From CAWJHE01 sp964614855 (GTDB lineage Bacteria > Chloroflexota > Anaerolineae > Anaerolineales > UBA4823): DNA of 9,723 nt. The stretch spans positions 1 to 9,723 of the forward strand of contig CAZTMX010000105.1 of the NCBI GenBank assembly GCA_964614855.1, given 5' to 3'. Positions 1 through 6,284 of the stretch are shown piece by piece. The notes under the pieces are model-generated. The model saw nothing but the letters and a program-made list of their open reading frames with translations. It was not told the origin of the DNA and made no database searches. A program made the translations under genes and the position numbers. Numbering within the stretch: the stretch's first letter is position 1; every line of letters starts with the position of its first letter.

Positions 1-562
1 TGAGCAACTCTCGTAAGCGCAGGCGTGCCCGCGATAGCCGGGTCTTTAGTGCGGTTTCGCTCAAATTAAGCGCCTCAGCTGCTTCCTGGGTAGATAAACC
101 TTCAATATCCCGCAGCAGAAATGCCACTCGCAGGTTGTGGGGTAGTGCCTGTACCGCTTTGTCCATGTACTTGCGAGACTCAGTTGACATCAGCTCTTCT
201 TCTGGTAAGCAGCACCAATCCACGATTTGTAAAGGTTCTTGCTCTTCTTCTGCTGTTTCATCGGGCTCATCGATAGATACGATGAATTGCTTATTACGGC
301 GCAAGAACATCAGGGCTTCGTTTGTGGCAATCCGGTACAGCCAGGTGGAGATACTGGAGCGCCCATCGAAGTTACCCAGGTGCTGGTAGGCTTTGATAAA
401 AGTCTCTTGCAAGATATCCTCAGCGTCCTGGGGGTTATTCAGCATTTTTAAGGCCAGGCGGTAAATTACGCCTGAATAAGCCTCTACCAGACGGGCGAAT
501 TCTGCCCTGTCCCTGGCTTTTAGTGCTTCCAGAGAAAAATCTTCTGCTTGTTTCTTAGTCAT
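1..562 (-). CDS. ECF-type RNA polymerase sigma-70 factor (partial, 3' end outside window)
   Basis: An alternative sigma factor that would direct RNA polymerase to a dedicated promoter set. I translated 187 codons from the ATG at 562 to the left edge without a stop. Region 2 is clear: DAEDILQETFIKAY at residues 46-59, then STWLYRIATN at 72-81 and an RR basic patch at 88-89. An acidic linker (residues about 98-125) has no region 3, as expected for the ECF group. Region 4 has a helix-turn-helix at about 139-187, with LRDIEGLSTQEAAEAL (150-165) and a recognition helix near TALKTRLSRAR. Most of the usual ~190 residues are present, so only a few are missing. A GAGG ribosome-binding site lies about 12 bases before the ATG. 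It is divergent from the DUF62/ECF-transporter run and shares a 166-base intergenic region with it. No anti-sigma gene is visible; one could follow beyond the left edge. Confidence 0.93.
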   Translation of the reverse strand, partial: MTKKQAEDFSLEALKARDRAEFARLVEAYSGVIYRLALKMLNNPQDAEDILQETFIKAYQHLGNFDGRSSISTWLYRIATNEALMFLRRNKQFIVSIDEPDETAEEEQEPLQIVDWCCLPEEELMSTESRKYMDKAVQALPHNLRVAFLLRDIEGLSTQEAAEALNLSETALKTRLSRARLRLRELL

Positions 563-654
563 TAGATGCGCTCGCCTCAAAAAGGTTGCTTTAATTTGAT
601 TTGCATTGCATTTTATCACGCCCTCGCTGCTGCGTATCCAGAGCAAATGAGAGT

Positions 655-702
655 ATAATAACCTGACGGAGGGTTAAAAACCTCTCATAATATTTGACGC
701 AG
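655..702 (+). repeat. Imperfect direct repeat plus short inverted repeats in the divergent promoter region
   Basis: Two copies of a block reading ATAATA, two or three bases, TGACG, one base, AG occur at 655-671 and 687-702. Their offset is 31-32 bases, close to three helical turns. The same region holds an inverted repeat TGAGAG (648-653) / CTCTCA (682-687) and a smaller one, GAGG (669-672) / CCTC (681-684), inside the spacer of the candidate promoter. This could be an operator, or two overlapping promoter copies created by a short duplication. Confidence 0.4.
663..691 (+). promoter_or_regulatory. Candidate sigma-70 promoter for the DUF62/ECF transporter run
   Basis: CTGACG (663-668, 4 of 6 to the -35 consensus) is followed after exactly 17 bases by CATAAT (686-691, 5 of 6 to the -10 consensus). 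Transcription would begin near 698, about 30 bases before the gene start. A second, perfect TATAAT at 654-659 has no good -35 partner. The call is by eye only. Confidence 0.45.
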
Positions 703-728
703 CAAGGAGCTTTTTAAAAGAAAACCCA

Positions 729-1523
729 ATGCGTATGATTACTCTGACAACAGATTTTGGTTTGAAAGACGGCAATGTGGGGGTGATGAAAGGCGTGATC
801 GCCAGCATCAATCCGCAGGTGGAGATTGTAGACCTCAGCCACCTGATTGCAGCGCAGAATGTTTTTGAAGGTGCATTGGTGATGGGCAGGTCAGTAAATT
901 ACTTCCCTGAAAACACGATCCATATTGGCGTGGTTGATCCAGGTGTTGGCACACAGCGCCGCCCCATTGCGGCTCGCCTGGGCAGGCAGTGGTTTGTCGG
1001 TCCGGACAACGGGCTGTGTACCCTGATGTGGCATCATGCCAGGCAGCAGGGGCTGCCGCTTGCATTTTATCACCTGGACCGACCTGAGTTTTGGCTGCCC
1101 GAGATCAGCAATGTCTTTCATGGGCGGGATATTTTTTCTCCTGTTGGCGCGCACCTTTCCCTGGGCGTCCCGTTTGAAAAGCTCGGTACTCGCATCGAAG
1201 ACCCTACCCTGTTAGATTTCCCCACCCCAAATCGCACCCAACACGGGTGGATGGGAGAGGTGATCCATGTCGATCATTTCGGCAACCTGGCGACCAACAT
1301 CATGCGGGAGCAGTTAAAGGAACTGGGACCCGTTTCGGTGTACTGCTGCGGGCAGGATACCGGCAGCCTGGTGCGCACTTTTGGCGACCGGCAGCCAGGT
1401 GAATTGGTGGCGCTGGTGGGCAGCTCTGGCAACCTGATCATCTCTGTGGTGAACGGCAGTGCAGCCAGCCGGCTTGATGCACAGCGCGGCGACCCGGTTG
1501 AAGTGATTGAGATTTCCAAATAG
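729..1523 (+). CDS. SAM hydroxide adenosyltransferase (DUF62, SAM-hydrolysing), copy A
   Basis: This family (PF01887) attacks S-adenosylmethionine at C5' with water/hydroxide, giving adenosine and L-methionine; relatives are the SAM chlorinase and fluorinase. The 264-residue protein shows TLTTDFG (5-11), VVDPGVGT (68-75), FVGPDNG (89-95), FHGRDIFSPVGAHL (130-143) and the C-terminal-domain motif HFGNLATNI (183-191). The D-R-H triad described for hydroxide-type members falls at D70, R77 and H131. Length fits the hydroxide type better than the longer halogenases (about 280-300). It is cytoplasmic, with no signal peptide. The start is uncertain: an AAGGAG at about 704-708 is some 20 bases upstream, unusually far, and a second ATG at 735 gives the more typical MITLTTDFG. 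The gene leads the transporter run; the ATPase gene begins 18 bases after its stop, which implies cotranscription. Confidence 0.93.
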   Translation: MRMITLTTDFGLKDGNVGVMKGVIASINPQVEIVDLSHLIAAQNVFEGALVMGRSVNYFPENTIHIGVVDPGVGTQRRPIAARLGRQWFVGPDNGLCTLMWHHARQQGLPLAFYHLDRPEFWLPEISNVFHGRDIFSPVGAHLSLGVPFEKLGTRIEDPTLLDFPTPNRTQHGWMGEVIHVDHFGNLATNIMREQLKELGPVSVYCCGQDTGSLVRTFGDRQPGELVALVGSSGNLIISVVNGSAASRLDAQRGDPVEVIEISK

Positions 1524-1541
1524 CTGAGGTACATCCTGCTC

Positions 1542-3185
1542 GTGGGAGAAAACCTGTTGACATCTGACCAATCGCTTCCGTTATCCATCCGCGACCTCAC
1601 CTTCACCTATCGCATCCGCCAGCAGCCGGCGATCACCCGGCTGAACCTGGACCTCCACCCCGGCGAACTGGTCTTGCTGGCAGGTTCCAGCGGTTGCGGC
1701 AAAACCACGCTGATGCGCTGTATCAACGGCTTGATCCCCAGGGTTTATACGGGAAACCTGGAAGGGGAAATCCTCTTGTATGGGAAACCGGCGCGCGATC
1801 TAAGCATGGCTGACCTTTCCCAGACAGTAGGGACTTTGCTGCAAGACCCCGAGCGGCAAATCGTTGGTAGTTATGTGCTTAATGATGTCGCCTTTGGCCT
1901 GGAGAACCTGGCCTTGCCGCGCGATGAAATCCGCCAGCGGATCGATGAAGCCCTGGATTATCTGGGGATCCTGCATTTGCGCGACCGGGAGACCTTTGGC
2001 CTCTCAGGCGGTGAAAAGCAAAAGGTAGCATTGGCAGGCGTGCTGGCCATGCGCCCAAAAATATTGCTGTTGGATGAACCGTTAGCCAGCCTGGATCCTG
2101 CCTCCGCTCACGAAGCCCTGCAGCTCTTTCGCAGCCTGGCGGATCGGGGGATTTCGATCCTCCTGGTGGAGCACCGAGTGGAGGACGTGCTTTCTATCCA
2201 TCCCGATAAATTTCTCTTGCTTGAAGAGGGCATCCAAACCTATTACGGCGACCTGGATGGCCTGATGCAGGTGGTGGATTACCGGCGCTTCAAGCTACCG
2301 GCACGCATCACCATGCAGCGAGCGCGCCAGGACCCGAAACCCGAATTTACCCCTCGCCCGCCGTCCACACAGAAACAGTCACTGGTTACCTTTCAGGATG
2401 TTTCTTATCGTTATGCGGCTGAGCTGCCGGATGTATTGCATGATATCAACCTGACAATTTACAAGGGCGATGTGATTGCCATCCTGGGGCACAACGGTGC
2501 TGGTAAAAGCACACTGGTCAAACATGCCCTGGGTCTGATCAAACCTACCCGCGGGCAGGTGCTGCTTGAGGAAAAGGACACCAGGAGCATTTCGGTGGCC
2601 CAGGCTGCCAGGACAGTCGGATATGTCTTTCAGAGCCCTTCTCAGATGCTTTTTGCTCCCTCGGTAAACGAAGAGCTGGCCTTTGGCCCGCGCAACCTGG
2701 GTTGCTCGCCGCAGGTGATCCAGGAAAATACGCAGCATGCGCTAAAGACAGTGAATTTGCAGGACGAGGGCGAGTCGCCGCCCCTGGCGCTTTCGTTTGG
2801 ACAGCAAAAAAGGGTCAGCATTGCTGCAGTGCTGGCGATGCGTTCGCGCATCCTGATGATGGATGAACCTACTGCCGGGCAGGATTATTGGAACTACCTA
2901 AGCTTTATGGATGCAATTTTACAAATGCCGGATTTTGACGCCACCTTGTTTATTACCCACGATGTGGATCTATCGGTGATCTATGCTAACCGGGTGATCC
3001 TGATGTATGACGGCAGGGTGCTGGCGGATGGCTCGCCGCAAGATGTGCTGGGTAACCGAGAGCAGCTGGTTAGCAGCCGGGTGCTGCCCACCTCGTTATT
3101 GGAGTTGAACCTGGAAGTTTTTCACAAAACCGGACAGTTTCAGCGCGCCGAGGCGCTGTCGCATGCGATCTTAGATGCAGTGTAA
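1542..3185 (+). CDS. ECF transporter ATPase, two ABC domains fused in one chain (EcfA1-EcfA2 type)
   Basis: The energising subunit of an energy-coupling-factor vitamin/metal-type importer, on the cytoplasmic side of the membrane. Two complete nucleotide-binding domains lie in tandem. NBD1 has Walker A GSSGCGKTT (48-56), signature LSGGEKQ (154-160), Walker B LLLDEP with catalytic E179, D-loop SLDPAS and H-loop H211. NBD2 has Walker A GHNGAGKST (316-324), signature LSFGQQKR (417-424), Walker B ILMMDEP with E442, a divergent D-loop (AGQDYWN) and H473. A proline/charge-rich linker at about 255-285 joins them. Many ECF systems encode two separate ATPases; here one 547-residue chain does both. The start is GTG at 1542 with GAGG 12 bases upstream. 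A TTG at 1557 with GGGAG 8 bases upstream is a credible alternative. S and T component genes follow. Confidence 0.93.
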   Translation: MGENLLTSDQSLPLSIRDLTFTYRIRQQPAITRLNLDLHPGELVLLAGSSGCGKTTLMRCINGLIPRVYTGNLEGEILLYGKPARDLSMADLSQTVGTLLQDPERQIVGSYVLNDVAFGLENLALPRDEIRQRIDEALDYLGILHLRDRETFGLSGGEKQKVALAGVLAMRPKILLLDEPLASLDPASAHEALQLFRSLADRGISILLVEHRVEDVLSIHPDKFLLLEEGIQTYYGDLDGLMQVVDYRRFKLPARITMQRARQDPKPEFTPRPPSTQKQSLVTFQDVSYRYAAELPDVLHDINLTIYKGDVIAILGHNGAGKSTLVKHALGLIKPTRGQVLLEEKDTRSISVAQAARTVGYVFQSPSQMLFAPSVNEELAFGPRNLGCSPQVIQENTQHALKTVNLQDEGESPPLALSFGQQKRVSIAAVLAMRSRILMMDEPTAGQDYWNYLSFMDAILQMPDFDATLFITHDVDLSVIYANRVILMYDGRVLADGSPQDVLGNREQLVSSRVLPTSLLELNLEVFHKTGQFQRAEALSHAILDAV

Positions 3186-3254
3186 AGGCGCGCAACGGCT
3201 GGGTTCGACAAGGGTTATAGCGATTGAGAAAGGAGAGCAGCTATCGAAGCAAAC

Positions 3255-3282
3255 TTTACGTTGAAGGAAAGTTATTTATATT
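3255..3282 (+). promoter_or_regulatory. Candidate internal promoter before the S-component gene
   Basis: TTTACG (3255-3260) and TATATT (3277-3282) are separated by 16 bases in an AT-rich stretch of the 140-base gap between the ATPase and S-component genes. Matches to the sigma-70 hexamers are 4 of 6 and 5 of 6. It would allow the membrane subunits to be expressed apart from copy A and the ATPase. I recognise no riboswitch in the gap. Confidence 0.35.
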
Positions 3283-3325
3283 GATTTTTGCTAGAAACAG
3301 GAATTTTCACAAAGGAGATGATGAA

Positions 3326-3874
3326 ATGCAGAAAAAATCGTTATGGGGTTTTGGCACGCGTGAGGTGGTGTATGCCGCCATCGGCGCCGCATTGTATGGT
3401 GTATTTTCCTTCGTAACTAACTTCTTGGCCTTACCAGCCGCCGGGAACATTTCCCTGCGACCGGCAGTTGCCATCCCCATGTTCTTTGGGGTGGCCTTTG
3501 GCCCGATTGTGGGTTTTCTTTCTGGTTTTGTGGGGAACCTTTTGGGGGATTTCCTGTCTGGATATGGCTTCTGGTGGTCCTGGGACCTGGGCAATGGGCT
3601 GATGGGGTTGATCCCCGGTTTGATGGCCTACTCGTTCAAGAGCTTTAAGGACCGCAGCACGATCATCCGCGCAGAAATTCTGGTGGTGATCGGCGTTATC
3701 GTGGGTATGATTGTCCCATCGCTGTTGGAGATCCCGCTTTCTGGTATCGATTTCAACACAGCCATCGTGGGGTATTTCACCCCGGCTGCGATTTCGAATA
3801 TCATCAACGGCTTGATCCTGGTCCCGATCTTGATGGTTGCCTACGCCGCCGTAGCCGCGCGCTCGGGCAGGTAA
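3326..3874 (+). CDS. ECF transporter S component (UPF0397/PF07155-like)
   Basis: The integral membrane substrate-binding subunit of an ECF importer. The 182-residue protein is strongly hydrophobic with about five or six membrane spans (roughly 13-34, 47-77, 88-104, 118-138 and 150-176). The UPF0397-like signature is visible: REVVYAAIGAALYG (12-25), SLRPAVAIP (43-51), FGPIVGFLSGFVGNLLGD (58-75), WWSWDLGNGLMGLIPG (83-98) and, near the C-terminus, PAAISNIINGLILVP. The start is fixed by AAAGGAG at 3311-3317, eight bases before ATG 3326; the frame is open further upstream, but that part looks non-coding. It sits between the ATPase and the T component, completing an importer. The substrate is not readable from sequence; riboflavin-type names are attached to this family, but I would not transfer them. 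DUF62 genes on both sides hint at a methionine/SAM/nucleoside-related ligand (inference). Confidence 0.88.
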   Translation: MQKKSLWGFGTREVVYAAIGAALYGVFSFVTNFLALPAAGNISLRPAVAIPMFFGVAFGPIVGFLSGFVGNLLGDFLSGYGFWWSWDLGNGLMGLIPGLMAYSFKSFKDRSTIIRAEILVVIGVIVGMIVPSLLEIPLSGIDFNTAIVGYFTPAAISNIINGLILVPILMVAYAAVAARSGR

Positions 3875-3890
3875 TTACCTTATGAATTGG

Positions 3891-3923
3891 CTCCAGCCGC
3901 GACGTATAAGCTCGCGGCTGGAG
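3891..3923 (+). promoter_or_regulatory. 12-bp perfect hairpin between the S- and T-component genes
   Basis: CTCCAGCCGCGA (3891-3902) is exactly complementary to TCGCGGCTGGAG (3912-3923), with a nine-base loop. It lies 16 bases after the S-gene stop and 17 bases before the AAAGGAG of the T gene. No run of T follows (GATCCATTTCTG), so it is not a standard intrinsic terminator. More likely roles are an mRNA-stabilising or processing structure that sets S:T subunit ratios, or a partial attenuator. Confidence 0.8.
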
Positions 3924-3954
3924 ATCCATTTCTGTCCACCAAAGGAGAGAACCC

Positions 3955-4860
3955 ATGCTGGTTACCTGGCGTTATCGTTTACGCAATTCGATACTCGAAA
4001 TTTTTGACCCGCGCGCCCGCTGGTTTTTCTCTTTCTTTATCTTGTTTTCTATTGTCCTGTTCTGGGATATCCGCATCCTGCTGTTTTTCTTTGTGATTGT
4101 CTTTGGTCAATATGCGCTTTCACGCCTGACCTGGAAAGAAACCCGGCGCGCCTGGATATTTATCCTTTTCTTTATTGTGATCATTGTAGGGATCAATGCC
4201 CTGATTAGTGGTCGGGCCGGCCCGCTCAGCGTTTTACAAGGTACTCATACCTACTGGAAGCATGTATGGACCCTGCCATTGGTGGGGTGGGAGATCACGA
4301 TCAACCTGACCTTTGAAAAGATCTTCTTTGCCATAACCCAGATTGTCCGCATGCTGTCCATGGCGGTGCTTTTCTTTATCATTCCCTTCACCATCAACCC
4401 GCGCTTTTATGGCGTGACCTTCAGCGGGATGGGGATGGGTGATCGTGTGGCTTTTACCATGGACCTGGCTTTTCGATTTGTACCCACCCTGGCGCGCGAC
4501 TTTTCTGTCACGCTGGATGCCCAACGCGCCCGTGGTTTTGAAGTAGAAAAACTGGAAGGCGGCGTGATTGCCCAGATACGCAAGTTGGCGCCCCTGGTGG
4601 TGCCTGTGACCATGAATGCCATCGTGGATGGTGAAGATATCACCAACGCCATGGATTTGCGTTGTTTTGGCTTGCGCAAGCGCACCTGGATCCAGGAACT
4701 GCACTATCAATTACACGACAGGCTGCTAATCGGGTTTGGGGCGGTCGTCTTTGTTGCCAGCCTGATCGTGCGCTACGGCTTTGGTTTTGGCGAATTCTGG
4801 ATGCCGGAGTGGTTCTTGAACCTGGCGCCAACCGTTACTTCCTGGTTGTCCCTTATTTAA
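3955..4860 (+). CDS. ECF transporter transmembrane component (EcfT/CbiQ family)
   Basis: The T component couples ATP hydrolysis in the EcfA domains to toppling of the S component. The 301-residue protein has hydrophobic spans at about 22-60, 66-86, 123-145 and 257-276. Between them is the long cytoplasmic coupling region with the two short motifs that dock into the ATPases: Ala-Arg-Gly at 192-194 (within AQRARGFE) and Leu-Arg-Cys at 235-237 (within AMDLRCFG), where Ala-Arg-Gly is more usual. PFTINPRFYG and FRFVPTLARD are also typical of the family. An AAAGGAGA a few bases before ATG 3955 supports the start. It is the last gene of the run, and its stop is only 4 bases from the stop of the convergent truncated DUF62 gene, leaving no room for a terminator between them. 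Confidence 0.92.
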   Translation: MLVTWRYRLRNSILEIFDPRARWFFSFFILFSIVLFWDIRILLFFFVIVFGQYALSRLTWKETRRAWIFILFFIVIIVGINALISGRAGPLSVLQGTHTYWKHVWTLPLVGWEITINLTFEKIFFAITQIVRMLSMAVLFFIIPFTINPRFYGVTFSGMGMGDRVAFTMDLAFRFVPTLARDFSVTLDAQRARGFEVEKLEGGVIAQIRKLAPLVVPVTMNAIVDGEDITNAMDLRCFGLRKRTWIQELHYQLHDRLLIGFGAVVFVASLIVRYGFGFGEFWMPEWFLNLAPTVTSWLSLI

Positions 4861-4864
4861 CCTA

Positions 4865-5371
4865 CTAAATTTCGATTTCCACCAGAGACTGCAGCGGGCT
4901 GCCTATTTGCTGCAGCGTTTTCCCGTTTGCCAGGTGTGCTGCGCACGGGGCGAAGATATCCCGCCCGTGGAAGATTTTGCTTACCTCCGGCAGCCAAAAC
5001 TCAGGCCGATCCAGCTTAACCAGCTCGATTTCGGCAGCACGTGAAATTGTTGCAGCGCGCGCCTTATGCAGCAAGCGTGTCAAAGTCCCGTTATCCGGGC
5101 CGACAAAAAATTGCTCGCCAATGCGGGCGGCCACAGGCAGACGGGCGGTGCCAACGCCAGGGTCAACCACAAAGACATGCACTGTGCCGGCGGGGAAGTA
5201 GGAGACGCATCCCTCCAACAAGCAAGCTGCGTATTTTATGTCATGCGCGGGAACGCTGTGACAAAGGTCGATCAAACGGGCATGAGGGGCGATACCCCAG
5301 ATGGCGCCCTTCATTTCAGCAACGCCGTAATCGCCGGCGCCGAAATCTGTGGTGAGTGTGATCAGTGCCAT
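4865..5371 (-). CDS. C-terminally truncated DUF62 protein (N-terminal catalytic domain only), copy B
   Basis: A 168-residue DUF62 paralogue that ends where the C-terminal beta domain should begin; normal members have about 260 residues. It keeps TLTTDFG (5-11), VVDPGVGT (68-75), FVGPDNG (89-95) and FHGRDIF (134-140), and the triad positions D70, R77 and H135. It lacks the C-terminal FGNL-TNI region altogether. In solved fluorinase/DUF62 trimers, the C-domain of one subunit helps close the active site of its neighbour, so copy B alone is unlikely to be a normal enzyme. The reading frame is intact, with no internal stop. Start ATG 5371 (MALITLTTDFG) lies one base after the stop of copy C, so translation is probably coupled; an in-frame ATG at 5401 would overlap copy C. 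It may be a subunit that mixes with copy C, a regulator, or a decaying duplicate. Confidence 0.85.
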   Translation of the reverse strand: MALITLTTDFGAGDYGVAEMKGAIWGIAPHARLIDLCHSVPAHDIKYAACLLEGCVSYFPAGTVHVFVVDPGVGTARLPVAARIGEQFFVGPDNGTLTRLLHKARAATISRAAEIELVKLDRPEFWLPEVSKIFHGRDIFAPCAAHLANGKTLQQIGSPLQSLVEIEI

Positions 5372-5372
5372 C

Positions 5373-6164
5373 TTATGCTTCCAACCAGACTTCAACCGCA
5401 TCGCCTATTTTTGCGCCCAGCGCCTGTTGTGCGCTGCCGTTTACAATCGCCACGGTCATATCGTTGTGTGTGCCGAACATGGCAGCCAGTTCTCCCGGCT
5501 GTTTGCTGCCAAAGGTTTCCACCATCTCGTGGATCACGGCGCCGCACAATGTCACCCTGTTTACCTTGCCGCTTGACAGGTGGCGGCGTTCGATATTCGT
5601 GATCAGGTTGCCGAAATAATCCATCCCTGCTACCTGGCCGCGCACAAGACCAGGCAGGATTTCAACCTGTGGAAATTCCAACCGCAGTGCATCCAGGATG
5701 GGAGCCCCCAGTTTTTTCAACGGTACGCCGTTGACCAGGTGTGCCCCGACAGGGGCAAAGATATCTCGACCGTGAAAAACCGTACTGATATCCTGCAGCC
5801 AGTATTGCGGCTGGTCCAAAGCCACCACTTCCAGCTTTGCATTTTGTTCTTCTGCTGTTTGGATTACGCGGGTGAAAATGCCGTTATCAGGTCCGACAAA
5901 AAAAGAGCCGCCGGCGCGCACAGCGATCGCCCGGCGCTGGGTACCCACTCCAGGATCAACCACGGCGATATGCACAGTACCGGGTGGAAAATACGGTGCA
6001 GCGCGGCCTATGACAAAGGCAGCCTGGTGGACATCTTGAGCTGCGATCCTGTGAGTGATATCCGCGATTTGTGTTTCAGGGGCTATCCCCAGAATTACGC
6101 CTTTCATAACACCCACAAACCCATCCTGTTCCCCAAAGTCGGTTAATAGTGTAAGAATACCCAT
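5373..6164 (-). CDS. SAM hydroxide adenosyltransferase (DUF62), copy C
   Basis: Full-length (263 residues) SAM-hydrolysing family member, predicted to yield adenosine and methionine in the cytoplasm. Motifs sit at the same positions as in copy A: LLTDFG (6-11), VVDPGVGT (68-75), FVGPDNG (89-95), FHGRDIFAPVGAHL (130-143) and C-terminal YFGNLITNI, with the triad D70, R77 and H131. The C-terminal end (IVNGSAQQALGAKIGDAVEVWLEA) matches the copy A ending in style. ATG 6164 is chosen because it yields the family-typical MGILTLLTDFG and is preceded by GGAG. The open frame continues upstream to 6437, but that part overlaps the GH36 gene and has no family similarity. It is first in a two-gene unit with copy B, and is divergent from the GH36 gene across 120 bases. 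Confidence 0.93.
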   Translation of the reverse strand: MGILTLLTDFGEQDGFVGVMKGVILGIAPETQIADITHRIAAQDVHQAAFVIGRAAPYFPPGTVHIAVVDPGVGTQRRAIAVRAGGSFFVGPDNGIFTRVIQTAEEQNAKLEVVALDQPQYWLQDISTVFHGRDIFAPVGAHLVNGVPLKKLGAPILDALRLEFPQVEILPGLVRGQVAGMDYFGNLITNIERRHLSSGKVNRVTLCGAVIHEMVETFGSKQPGELAAMFGTHNDMTVAIVNGSAQQALGAKIGDAVEVWLEA

Positions 6165-6186
6165 TGGTCTCCAAAAAAAGTGTGAG

Positions 6187-6215
6187 TTGCATTTTGCCAT
6201 GACCTCGGGTATAGT
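6187..6215 (+). promoter_or_regulatory. Candidate promoter for the GH36 gene
   Basis: TTGCAT (6187-6192, only the TTG matching the -35 consensus) and TATAGT (6210-6215, 5 of 6 to the -10) are separated by 17 bases, about 70 bases before the GH36 start. A TATAGT also occurs on the minus strand at 6241-6246, facing copy C, but its -35 is poor. The rest of this divergent gap shows nothing recognisable. Confidence 0.35.
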
Positions 6216-6284
6216 GTGCATAAGCCAGTGCCTGGGAGGAACTATAGCCGGGTTTGGGCAAAACATTTCTAAGAGTATATCAAA

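Noticed and set aside
710..720. CTTTTTAAAAG as a hairpin bringing the ribosome-binding site nearer the start
   Set aside because: The palindrome leaves too small a loop for a stable stem, so folding is not credible.
3224..3325. Upstream in-frame extension of the S component
   Set aside because: AAAGGAG at the correct distance from ATG 3326 and the absence of family-like residues upstream mark this as a leader region.
3186..3325. Possible riboswitch before the S-component gene
   Set aside because: I found only a weak ATAGC/GCTAT pairing and no recognisable SAM, FMN, TPP or cobalamin riboswitch core.
4234..4710. Long minus-strand open frame (158 codons) inside the ecfT gene
   Set aside because: It is the antisense shadow of a clear EcfT protein, with no ribosome-binding site or family motif.
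5066..5602. Long plus-strand open frame opposite copies B and C
   Set aside because: The minus strand carries unmistakable DUF62 motifs throughout; the plus-strand frame has no recognisable domain.
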